NCBI GenBank assembly: GCA_026260175.1
Contig: JAKCWW010000237.1
Coordinates: 1 to 64,000 of the forward strand
Source: Reticulitermes lucifugus
Taxonomy: Eukaryota; Arthropoda; Insecta; Blattodea; Rhinotermitidae
Length of the DNA stretch: 64,000 nucleotides
Direction of reading: 5' to 3'
Part shown: positions 43,947-54,930 of the stretch, piece after piece
How the letters are laid out: each line of letters starts with the position of its first letter
How positions within the stretch are numbered: the stretch's first letter is position 1
The notes under the pieces: model-generated
Told to the model about the DNA's origin: nothing
Seen by the model: only the letters and a program-made list of their open reading frames with translations
Databases searched by the model: none
Program-made: the position numbers and the translations under genes

Positions 43947-46679
43947 ACCGAATTAGGAAACCTTAGGAAACCTATTTTTGTAAATTAGGAATTCCTTGCT
44001 ATCTAATATTATGTTGTCAGTAACAGAAGTAAAAGAAAATCCTTGACTTGGTCAGGTTTGTATGTTACGAAAAGAGAGAACAGCTAACTTCAAGGACTGC
44101 AGCATATAACGTAATTAAATTACAGGTCTGTAACAATAGACAGATGGGTAATGCACTGGTTCTAATAGCCGATTACAACATCAGGATAAACTGCATTTAA
44201 TCTGGAAAAGAAGAACTGCGAGCAGTAAAAATGAAATTTCTTCTAAAGACTATGATAATAACAGTAATTAGCGCCCACTGCACCTGACGTGTATAAACTC
44301 ATCCGTGGCCAATGATGGCGTAGTCTTTTCACTTTCAATTAACGTGTTATTTTGTGACTGAGGCAGATGTTTCATCCTATTAAAACTGTTCAGAAGATAT
44401 GAGAGAAGTTCACGACGTACGAGTCAATGCTTGCAAGGCATGAGCCAACGGTATAGTCTGGTCCTTAATTCTAGAGCACGGGGCTACTAAGAAAACAGAC
44501 TTTTACTGGGGATCTGCTCTCTTCTGGGGTTTTACGTAGTGACGGAAGCTTAGAATCGCGCGGAATTTTGCTTGGCCAACTCCTACACAACTTATAAAAC
44601 AGGCTAATATTTTCTTATTCACGAAATACACGAGCTTCGGAGAAACCCATGACAAAATTCATTCTTAAGACTTGTAACAAGATACTTTTAGCTGCTTGTG
44701 TCTAAAATATTCTGATGCAAAGGACAGGAAGAGAAGGAGAAAACGATGACAGGCCTGACAAAGTGATGGGAAGGGAGTGTGACAGAAAGAATAAAATGAG
44801 ATAAAAGCGCGGAACCTGTAAAGGAAAGGAGTGGGAAAGATACGAAAGAAATTATTTCCCTTGACAGACTAATAATACGCATGCTCTAAAATTCACTATA
44901 AAGCTCTGCATATCCTAACATTTTTCGTGGTTTATTCTAGTTGAAAGAGGAAGCACTAGATCGCACCCTGGGGCGAACTCACTTTCGAAGAGGCTACGGA
45001 CCTGTAGTAAGACAGACTACAGAATGAATGAATTCCAGTCCATCCAGAAAAGGCCAAAATTGTACCACAAATATGTTACAGCTGCAGATAAAAGTCTGTA
45101 GTTTAAGCTTCACTGTCTGTGTTTGCTGTATCCTGCAGAGCAATATGGTTCGATGGTAGTAGGCAAAACAGAATCAAAAATGGCAGTCAGTGAAAAGTGC
45201 CTACGTAGTATGTTTCAATTAGTACTGCATATCCAACCCTTCCAGAAAAAGTCACATAAAAACCTATTAAACGAAACTATTATTTACAAAATGCTGCCTA
45301 AGAGCTATAATGTAAAATAATAGAGACTTGACGAAAAGGTTATATGTGTAAAATTTAGTTAGAGACAAAAATATCAAACTGTTATGCTGAATTTTCAACT
45401 GATATTTCAATGGTCACGATAATTACAGAGAGTTTTCAAATTCCTGAGCTACTTAAAGGAAAGCATGACTCAAACACTCACCTCGTTGTGAAGACTGCTG
45501 ATCACTCAGCAGTTGTTCCTTGTTTTGAGACCTGCAATAAGTTACGTTCATTACTACCTTACAAGTTGTGTACCATAACACTATTCTATGAATTTAAATT
45601 TGATACCCATTTTTAACACCAGGCCTTGTGGACTTTATGTTATGTTTTGTCCACATCAGTTTAAGACAATCCAAAACTAACTCCACCAAACATTGTAATA
45701 GAGGATTCGGGGTTAAAATGGCTCATGAAGGAAAAATCGCCTAATATTTTGTAATTATTCAAATTAAATTTCTTACGAAGTTTTTTCTTCATTGCTCTCC
45801 GCCAAGAGGTTAGAGAATGTGTCGTACCTCCAAGCCTTAATGGTTGCCTATATAAAACGGCGCCACTCTAAGATTGTAACTCCAAATAGGACTGTGTGTA
45901 GCAAAAAACAATTTCAGAAATCGCATTTTTGGATGATCCAGAATACAGGCAATAGGAACAGATCTTCTTCGAGGGCGTACGTTTGTCTGCGTTTTACACA
46001 GTGCTTGTGTGAAGACATAAAAGAGATTTCAGCTTACTCCCCTCTTTAAATATTTCTACAGAAAAGGCGGTGCTTGACGAAGGATACAGCCCTAAGGAAA
46101 GGACATGTGAGCAACCTCACACAACGGCCTGTTTCCGAAGATGTTTCAACTACCCAGTTTTTGGAGGGTTTGAAAAGAAGTTACGAAAAAAAGTTTTTTC
46201 GTCCTGCCGTTCCTCCTCATAGAACAGCGCGATTCCCACCGGAATGGTTTTAGTGAAAAAATATATGTATTTAAAGTTATTAGCAAAATTTATCAATACA
46301 TTTCAAATTTGGAAATATAAAAAAACATGTTACAAAAAGACCTAAGGAAATGTATGTTATTCTTCTGTATAATGGGGACAGAATATTTTCACCATGATGT
46401 GCGATCTGAATCCGAAGAATCAGTTAATGCTCAAAATATTACAATCGCACACAATGGATCCATAGCCTGTTGCTAAGATACGGAGAGAACTTACAGGGAC
46501 AATAAGAGACCCAAAGCGCCAGGAATATTATATCCTGTGGATATTGCCTGATTATGTGCCTATTAGTGCAATAGGTCAACAAATCTGAGCTAATACAATT
46601 AAAACTTTTAATGATTTAAAATTATGCATATAAAATCCAGCTTCACATTTGTTGGTGTTTAGGAAATAGTATTAGGAAA
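43947..46679. other. No recognisable feature
   Basis: Frames of 64-85 codons (44688-44882 minus; 45123-45320, 45410-45616 and 45792-46049 plus) are unassigned. Confidence 0.4.
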
Positions 46680-46860
46680 TAAAATTAAGGGAAAATTAGA
46701 TAATGGTACAGTGTAACGAAGAGAAACATGTACAAAAATTCTAGCCGAAAAAGCTGAAGGAAAAGTACCACGTGGGGATGGGAGAATATTATGAATATGA
46801 ATCTTATTTAAGAATTTGACTGGATTTTACTGACTTAGACTTACATAAACGAGACTGACT
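46680..46860 (+). pseudogene. LINE RT tail relic, decayed
   Basis: ILAEKAEGKVPRG (46739-46778) followed by DGRIL matches L-V-G-K-A-E-G-K-R-P-L-G and W-E-D-N-I with the R-P-R-R-R part deleted. FDWIYLTQ-like codons follow in shifted frames. Confidence 0.6.
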
Positions 46861-48084
46861 TTCTTGCACATGATAATAAATGAAACTTCTCTGAGGAGTG
46901 ACGTCGTGTTGTCGTTAGGTAGGTGCTAAGATAAAACGCGTCACACCCATGAAGTTCATATTCTTAATATTCACCGCCATGAAAAATTCACATCCCACCA
47001 GCAGCAAATTAATGTAGCCTATGTTTTAGTTTAACCTGTCTGCAGGGACAGCTAGACTTATTGAACTACACACAACACATTCTGTAATATCACTCATTCA
47101 CTCATTCTTTCAAAACCTACGCCATGTAAGAGCCTAGATAATTTTAAAACAATTTAAATTGCAAACTAAAACACAGTAACAAAAATCGGAAAGCTAAAGA
47201 CCTTGCAATTGACATCATGTAGTATTAACATTACTGATATCTCCATCAACATAACATAAAAGGGAATGAAAGTCAGTATAATAAACCCTACCTAATAACC
47301 TAATAAACAGCATATCAAGCTACGTTTTTTAAGTGTGATGAATCAAATGGGAGTGTCTTTATTTCGTATACATATTGTACTCAGAAGAGTGAAAGGGGCG
47401 GCAAACAAACTTATTTACGACGATCATATAATTAGTGTGCAACTTCAACAACGCGTCTTCTTTTCCTTTTATTGTGTCCCTATAGCTGGGACACCTTTTG
47501 ACCCCCTCCTTTGGTATTCCCCTACTTTACTCCACCTTGTTCATGTACAGGATGGAACATAAGTTTTGGATCAGATATCAGTCTCTCATTATAAAAATTT
47601 ACGGACGGTAAAATGCGCCCTTTGATTTTATATCTTTTTTAATAAATACACTTACTAGAAAGGTGTTCCAAAATATACAAGCATATTTCACAACTTCATT
47701 AGCAATTGCAATATGTCACTATACGTATAACATACAGCCATGCAGTGTTTAGCACTCCTGTTACGTATTTTGCAGACCACGTTTTTAATCTCAGCCCGCA
47801 GACAAGTTATTTGTAGGTTTTTCTTTGTTTTCCAGACTTTCTCGTGATTAGTATTTCAAATTTAACGACTGCGTTCTCTCCAATTCATCCCACCATTCGA
47901 CACTACATGGTCTAAGCTACTAACAGACTTTAAATAAACATTAAATACATAGGAATTAACTTTGCATATAGTTTAAATCTTTAAATTTTTAGAAGTAAAA
48001 TATATAGGTCTGTAGCCTACTTTTGAAGGAAGCTGCTATTGCGGGTTACAATTCTCCTTGGAATACCAATTTTCCGTGAGTTAA
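46861..48084. other. No recognisable feature
   Basis: A 75-codon plus frame (47335-47562) is unassigned. Confidence 0.35.
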
Positions 48085-48285
48085 AATCATCCACGGCTAT
48101 TCAATCTCGCTGCCGAGGCCGGGGTCCTATCGCAGGCCATCTATGTGGAACTTTTGATGGAAAAGTGGCACCGGGACAGGTTTATCTCCGAGTAGGCCTA
48201 CTTCTTATTTCCTTTGTCAGCAACATTCCACGAATCCTTCATACTCATTCATTCGTCACCGACGCCATTTAATCGTAACATTTGA
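48085..48285 (+). mobile_element. Possible SINE-like element (type E)
   Basis: CTGCCGAGGCCGGGGTCCTA followed by TCGCAGGCC is a B-box-like, GC-rich patch. TTTATCTCCGAGTAGGCC and AACATTCCACGAATCCTTC follow, as in a SINE body that I recall only vaguely. The 77-codon frame 48039-48272 runs across it. Confidence 0.3.
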
Positions 48286-50990
48286 CGCGGTGTTGAATAA
48301 AGAAGACATGTAGAAAGTTCTGAAAGGCAGCCACACTTATACTAAGCTACTAACATGAGAGAAAAGAAACAGCATTTTGTTCAAAGCAGTGTTCGGTCTA
48401 AGACAGTTTTCGACAAAACTGACATTGTAATACTAACTCACTTTCGTGCATGGCTGCCATCTTTTCGGTCTATTTGTAACTACTACATAACATAAAATAT
48501 GGAAATATAGGAAGCCGTAGGCTAAGCGTAGTGAGTAAATCTGCAATGACGACTAGTAACAGATTTCCATTGTGCATTTTTGGGCCAAAATACGAAGGTG
48601 TTGAAATTTCAATTTACGAATGCGACAGAAACAAGAAAAACTTCGTGTTACTCGAGTTTATTACTGATTAATATGATTTATTCTTGTTTTTTCTGTAAAT
48701 ACGTTTTAACAGAAAAGTATAAAACTTAATAAAACAAATCAGAGCAATGTTAATTTTACTGAAGAAAAATACTTGACATCCTACTCACAAAATTAATTTA
48801 ATTTTATATTTATGGACGGAAATTCTCCGAACTTTAAAATGTGATCTGTTTGCTGGTCAGCTTAGACATATCAAAGCGAAAGTTATCGAAATGCTTAGGC
48901 GTTTGTGTGGGTCTGCTCCTGTATTTTGTGTACCTCAGCTTGATCAGAGTCTCCTCACACGGATAAAAGACGGACTCAATATGTGACAATTATTTTATCA
49001 TTTTTTCACTATTCACTCTTTGCAATAATGTATTCTGATACATGCTCTGACTAACAGTTTTCTTCCCTTGAAAAAATCGACAGAAGACACTGACAGCTCC
49101 TAAATGGCTAATCTTGCAGCAAGCGGAACGCCGTTTTGCTAAACTGCTTTACAATATTCATTTTCCGAGAAGCACAAAGCAAATAAAGCTCGGCGCAGGC
49201 GACGTAGTGTGTTAATACTGTCTTAGACTTTTATATAAAAGAAATGGAAACTAAATTATTTAAAAATTCTATTTCAGCTGAAGAAGTTTTGTGATGTCGA
49301 ATTAAACAGGAATTCGGTCATGAAGAGTAAGCGACATAAGGATATATTCCTCTATCGTCCAGAGAGTCGCTAGGAGCTTCTGATTAAAACCAGTAAACCA
49401 TCAGTCAGGATATATGTTCTTGATGCCGAAATCTGCACCGCGTACCGCATGAATAACTATAAAGCGAAGAAAAGACAAGTACTCTTTACCTCTTTCTCTC
49501 CATATCCTTCCGACGACGTCCCCAAATACCCAAGTTCTGAAACACCCAGTAACGAGTTGACCCCGCATGATTGTTTTGCAGACTGTTATTGTCACACACG
49601 CAAAGCAATGCGGGCGGTATCTCAGGAGAGGGACGGGCCCCTAATGCGGTGTACTACAAGCTGTTCGTCTTGCTGCGTCCTCCACCCTGGGGCGGACGTA
49701 AAAATTAGAACGTCCTTTGTCCTCGAATCAGACACCTACGTGCAGTCATGGACGCAGAATGCTTCAAAATCCAGACGTTTATGCTATGTCATGCGGCCCT
49801 CATACCCTCATGTATGTTATTAAATAATGTAAAAATATATTATAACAGGAGGAACAACAGTCAAAATCTTGTCAGCAAGAAACAAAACACAAGAAAACCT
49901 AATTTATTACAAGATCAGAAAGATAAATGGAGCTACATGTCACTACTCTGATTAACAAGTTAGAAAATGTAACAGAACTCATACTTTTCGCGTTATCTCT
50001 CACTTAATATAATAAACTCTAAAAGATTTAAATGGAGAAATTATACCGACCATAAGATTGATAAGATTATTATACTCTACTACGTACATTCGAAGCATTT
50101 ACTACGCCAATAACTACGTATTTATGAACTGACCTTAAGGCTAGTTAGAGAAGCAAGGTCGAAAATTGCGCTTAAATGACAAGCGTAGTCCTCTTTTGCA
50201 CTCATCTTATGTTCCCACACTTTATCTGCTGCTTATACAGGGACAAGTCTGGTGTTAGTTTGTTTACATTTTCCTCTTGAGATTTCTGATGGCATTGTTA
50301 TGAACAATAAAATGTAAAGAATGAAAGAGCACTAACATGTAACAAGGTTTAAGTGGCTTAATCCTTTCAAGCCTGAAGCCTGTAGAAAGATTTAAGTATT
50401 CATCTGACCCTTCACAGACCACATAGCCTCCATTAAAGAGACCAACAGGTTTATGCTGTTTTGTGAAATAATCGGTTCTTATTCTGCCAATAATATAGAA
50501 CGTAAACACACAATGTATTCACAATGCCGTGTCTTTGCGTGTTAAACAGGTGGTACGCTTTAAGTGGCTATCCTAATGCTAAAGATCAAATGTATTTGCC
50601 CCAGTTACCGCTGTGTGCATATTCCTGCAAATATTGCTTTTCAACTATAGCCTACGCCGTAAAATACCTGCTATAAACTTACGGTTAGAAGATTTACAAA
50701 ATAAACACTTATAATTTAGCATTAAAATGTAAGACTGAGGTTTACGTGATGGTAATATGAAGCGCAATGTTTTCGGAACCTGACGACGTTTAATTAGGCG
50801 TATAGGAACCGAGTCCCCGAAGACTGGGTTTCCCGCACTTTCCGTGTATAAGATTGCCGTTATTCTCTGACGATGCAGAAGCTTTGTCTATACCCTTAAT
50901 ACCTGTATGTCATAGTAAATGGCATCACATTCCAGAAGACAGTAACTTTCCACGTCGAAATATTTACTCTATTACTAGGCTACAAGTCCC
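48286..50990. other. Unassigned interval with a 124-codon frame
   Basis: The plus frame 49449-49823 is open for 124 codons over a GC-richer patch (49500-49740) and has a Cys cluster (CTTSCSSCC). A minus frame overlaps its first third. No domain is recognisable. Confidence 0.35.
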
Positions 50991-50999
50991 TTCTGAACC

Positions 51000-51230
51000 G
51001 AGTAGTTCTCCCTGACAATGTTACATTCTAGACGACTGGAGAACCGATGTTTGATTCCCGAAAGGGAAAAGGGATTCTTCTCTTCGCCACTGAATCTAGA
51101 TCGGCCCTGAGGCCCTCCAATTCAATGTATATCAGTTTCTTTTTCCCAGGAGGTAGACCTGTCGGGGCGTGCTGGCGCTGAAGTTTAGGCAAGACTGGAT
51201 CTATAACTCCACTCCCTAATAAGTCATTCC
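51000..51230 (+). mobile_element. tRNA-derived SINE (type B), second copy
   Basis: A B-box-like ATGTTTGATTCCCGAAAGGG (51050-51069) is followed by GGATTCTTCTCTTCGCCACT and, further on, GACCTGTCGGGGCGTGCTGG. These follow the order of the copy at 18160 (GGATTTTTCTCTTCGCCTCT, GCCTTCGGGGCGCCAAGG). Confidence 0.65.
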
Positions 51231-51875
51231 TGCAGTGATGCTTAATTAATTAAGCACAAGGTAACCTAACCCTTTTACTTACAAGCCCCTTAAGTTACTA
51301 TTAAAAATAACTCTAACAGTCTGTTGTTCAGAATTTCATTTGAAGTATGACCATCGGCTTTACTGCCTACGTCTCTCGCAGAAGTCTATTTGTACTGCTC
51401 TGCCACCAAGAGAAGCTTGCGGCAGAAAGCTTTAACATTACCAAACTTAAACTGTAATAATCTGCCTTATTTTGGCAATTAATTCTGCCTAAGGGTAGCA
51501 CTTGGAACAACCACACAAACCTTGCACACGTTCGTGACAATTCCGCGTCGGTAATTTAAAGTCTTGATTTGAAACAAACATCTTTTCTATCTCCCCTAAA
51601 TTCTCAACTCCATGAGACCGGAAGATTTTTCTTTTGTTTGTTTTTGTGCAATTTGATTGATTGATTCCCGATTACCTCGCTGACTGACTTGCTGATTAGC
51701 TGAAGCATCGCATGTCTCACACACTATGTTAACTAAATGACTTGCGGACTGAATACCTGACGTGTCTCTTTGACAACCGAGCCTTTAAGGTACGTATTAA
51801 AAATCTGTCCTGGAAGAGGGCTCGACTGATTGGCAGAATGGCTTATAACTGGCTACTGAATCATAGGCTTGCTCT
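51231..51875. other. No recognisable feature
   Basis: AT-rich sequence with scattered GACT and CTGA tetramers leading into the microsatellite. Confidence 0.35.
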
Positions 51876-51965
51876 CTGACTGACTGACTGACTGACTGAA
51901 TAAATGTCTGACTGACTAACTAATCGGCTGGTTAAATGGTTGGCTGACTGAATGACTGACTAGCT
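51876..51965. repeat. (GACT)n microsatellite, interrupted
   Basis: Five perfect GACT units near 51878-51897 are followed by decayed GACT, GGCT and GAAT units up to GACTGACTAGCTGG. Confidence 0.85.
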
Positions 51966-51999
51966 GGTAAACATGTTATTGTTTGAAATCCATATTAAC

Positions 52000-52395
52000 A
52001 TTAACCTGACATCTAAGCCTAGTCTCTCAAATGGCGTTTGTCCTCCAGGTATAACACAAAAACCCTTATTGTGTTTTTCTTTGCCCCCATACATACCACA
52101 TGCCCCGCCCATCTCATTGGCACCTGAATAATATTTGGTGAAGAGTACACGTCATGAAGCTCATCACTACGCAATTTCCTTCAGTCTCCTGTTACCTGCG
52201 CCCCCTGAGATACAAACACCTTCCTCAGCACCACACTTTCAGCCAATGTTCTACCCCGTAATATGACATACCAAGTTTTACACCCATATAAAAAACAGGC
52301 AAATTATAAATCTTTATATTTTAATTTTATGTTATTAGATAGCAAAGTGGAAGAAAAAATTCTGGCTTAAAAGATAGCGGGAATTTTCTAAAAAT
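52000..52395 (-). pseudogene. LINE RT C-terminal relic, most complete minus-strand copy
   Basis: Reading from 52395 downward: FSSTLLSNNIKLKYKDL, FACFLYGCKTWYVILRGRTL, AESVVLRKVF, SQGAQVTGD, RKLRSDELHDVYSSPNIIQV, MRWAGHVVCMGAKKNTIRVF and LEDKRHLRD. These match, in order, L-L-S-K-N-M-K-I-K-I-Y-K-T-I-I, L-Y-G-C-E-T-W, V-L-R-K-I-F, T-G-E-W-R-K-L-H-x-E-E-L, S-S-P-N-I-I, R-W-A-G-H-V-A-R-M-G and G-K-R-P-L-G-R. Frame changes and stops interrupt it. The final W-E-D-N part is only a trace. Confidence 0.9.
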
Positions 52396-52399
52396 AATC

Positions 52400-52545
52400 T
52401 GCTCTCAATTTCTTTAAGCATGAAGACCTAGCCTTAGATGGGAGGATAATATTAAAATCGATCTTCAAAAAGTGGGAGAGGAGTACGGACTGGATTGATC
52501 TGGCTCAGGATAGGGACAGGTGAGACTTTCACTTCGGTGAATAAT
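52400..52545 (+). pseudogene. LINE RT tail relic, opposite strand to its neighbour
   Basis: KHEDLALDGRIILKSIFKKWE and, in another frame, WEDNIKIDLQKVGEE, GLDWIDLAQDRDR match W-E-D-N-I-K-x-D-L and W-I-x-L-A-Q-D-R-D. It starts within a few bases of the end of the minus-strand copy at 52000-52395, so the two fragments diverge from about 52397. Confidence 0.85.
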
Positions 52546-54629
52546 GAGATTGGAGTCTACTGGGTGTGACGCTACGCAGCCTGGTACTGATGTACCAGTG
52601 TTCAGTGAAACCTGCTACCTCCGGCTACCCTCAATATGTAATCAGGTGTTTTCTCCTAAAAAAAAGGTAGGCCTACACGTGCTGCGAAACTTAACGGCGT
52701 ATAGCTGAATTTATGTCATAGATTATCGACAGGCCAACTTTGGAGCAGTTTAATATGGCTACACCTTCCCACTAGAGCACGACTATAGCACAAAATGAGT
52801 CGGCACATAATTTTCCATTGCCTGAATCTTGTCACATAAGGGGGCGTAGTCTCATCACCTATAATGTATGCATCATACAGTCATTCTTGTATCGCATGCA
52901 ACCATCTCTTCTTTTTTTTTGCGAATACGCCTCTTACACTGAAGGTCATCATCGCATTTCACATAGCTCGAGTGTAGACACATTGCTTATGAAAGTAATA
53001 ACAAGTTATTAAACTTTAAAGCTATCCTAGGCGATAAGTCCTAAGTTAAATTCAGTTTCCTTTCAGACACGGATCTCCACCCCATGTGACACTGACGTCT
53101 TCAACATTAGGGACACAGACCTCATATTCCTGCAATCGAAATATTCATATAGCTTCATCCACATATAAAATTCAGGTATAAATATATAATTCAAATGTCT
53201 AAGAAAATAAATAAAACGATTTATTTTGAAGCCTGAACTTGTTCTGGTTGACATATACGTTATAGAATTGCCCACAACTTAAACACTATGGCGCTTTTGC
53301 TCCTCTACAGATCTGGTGATTTAGATAGCCTGTGGCTTCAACGTATCATAGCAACACATCTACAGTCCACCGTAGTAGGGACTGTGCATGCGTGCAGAGC
53401 ATTAAGGCTACAGCGCACGAGCGCAAAGAGGCGAAGTGAATGCTGGTACGTGCAGAAAGCATGTGTGTCGTCATGTAAAGCACTCGTTGGCACTGTCAAT
53501 CCAAATAAAAACTGAAATGTCCCAACAATTTTCATATCATATCTCGTAAATATCCGTTATGCGGTTCCTCGAGTTTTCATCGTATGTATCTACAGGCAGG
53601 CAGACAGAAGGACGGACACAGCGGTTAGAAACTGATGCGAAAGTGACTGAAATCTCAGTTAATACGTGAGCGAAAACGTGCTACGCGTACATTAAATAGA
53701 CCATAAATTAATTCTGTTTAGAGAAACAAGCGCAAGACACACTTGCACTCCGTGAGCGAAACACAGATTTGTAATACCGGGGGTGGCACAAATACTTACC
53801 AATTTGTTCTAAAGGAGTAAACAAGGCTACAGCTACACAGTAACAGAACCTTCCAATAAAATATAGTAAGGCTTACCCTGTCTAATTTCAATGCCAAATA
53901 CAATTCTGTTTTTTTTTTTGTTTTGTTTTGCAACGTTTGTTACGTGACTTAAACTAAAAAATACAGGTTTCTAAAACAATTTTGGTTTATCTCAACATTA
54001 TGAATAGCAACAGACTACTGCACATGTCAGAACAGACGTAAAGGTCGATTCGTGCATTTCGCACTAAAGGAATGAACTAGCGTAACGTAATACTACTTCT
54101 CGGTCATTTGCTTTGGAGGATAAGTTACACAAGTACAGCAAATATTTTCACTCTTGCAGGAAAGGCTGTTATAATTCCAGCGCTGGGTGAGAAATATCAA
54201 GTTCCATAAGATTCATGCATTAGGTCCAATAGCCTTCCCAGTTCCCGAAAGACCCTCCTTCGGTCAAGCCCATCTTACATATATAGGTCTCGCAACTTTT
54301 CTTTCCCTTGGGGAACGTAATTCAGAGCTCTATTTGGGGAAGAAATTTCTTACTTCTTTTTATTGTGTTACTTTGTTTACTTTCGTAGCTGTAATACTGT
54401 TTGGAATATAGAGTGATTAAAAACAATGTTAACAGCAATATGGAAATTTCATCTATACGGATCTAAATCCTAAGTAAACGTTTTGTGCAGGAACAGAGCT
54501 CAGTTCGTAATAAGGTTGCGCCCTGCACCGAGACACATAAGTTTGCCACAGTCCTAGGAGACGCAGTCCATACATATACCGCGTACGTTTAACATATATG
54601 TAACCAACAGATATTATGTAACTAACCTC
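52546..54629. other. No recognisable feature
   Basis: Opposed frames at 53288-53515 and 53338-53535 overlap in a slightly GC-richer patch. Poly(T) lies at 53908-53922. Nothing assignable. Confidence 0.4.
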
Positions 54630-54930
54630 ACGTAGCAGAATCCTTCTTAAGAAGCTGATAGTTTCTCAGCCACTCAAGAAATTCTCCACATTTTATGGAA
54701 CCAAAATTTAATTACCGTATTCACACTAGCCAGTCACTTGTCAGAATCCTGAGCCAAATTAATCCAGCCGACGCCCTTCCATCCTACTTCTACAAGATTC
54801 GTTTTAACATTATTTTCCCATGTACCCCGACTTCTTTACAGTGGTCTCTTTTCTTCATGTTTCGCAACTAATATCCTGCACGCATTTCTTTTCTCCGCCA
54901 TGCATGCCCAACTCATTAAAGGATATTGTT
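54630..54930 (-). pseudogene. LINE RT C-terminal relic, minus strand
   Basis: One long reading with few interruptions: MAEKRNACRILVAKHEEKRPL, stop, RSRGTWENNVKTNLVEVGWK, GVGWINLAQDSDK, stop, LASVNTVIKFWFHKMWRIS. It matches G-x-x-R-N-A-Y-R-V-L-V-G-K-x-E-G-K-R-P-L-G-R-P-R-R-R-W-E-D-N-I-K-x-D-L-x-E-V-G, W-I-N-L-A-Q-D and V-N-T-V-M-N-x-R-V-P. It is among the best copies for the last 90 codons. Confidence 0.9.

Noticed and set aside
49449-49823. 124-codon frame as a gene
   Set aside because: No domain, an overlapping opposed frame, no splice or promoter context, and amino-acid content typical of a GC-richer random stretch.
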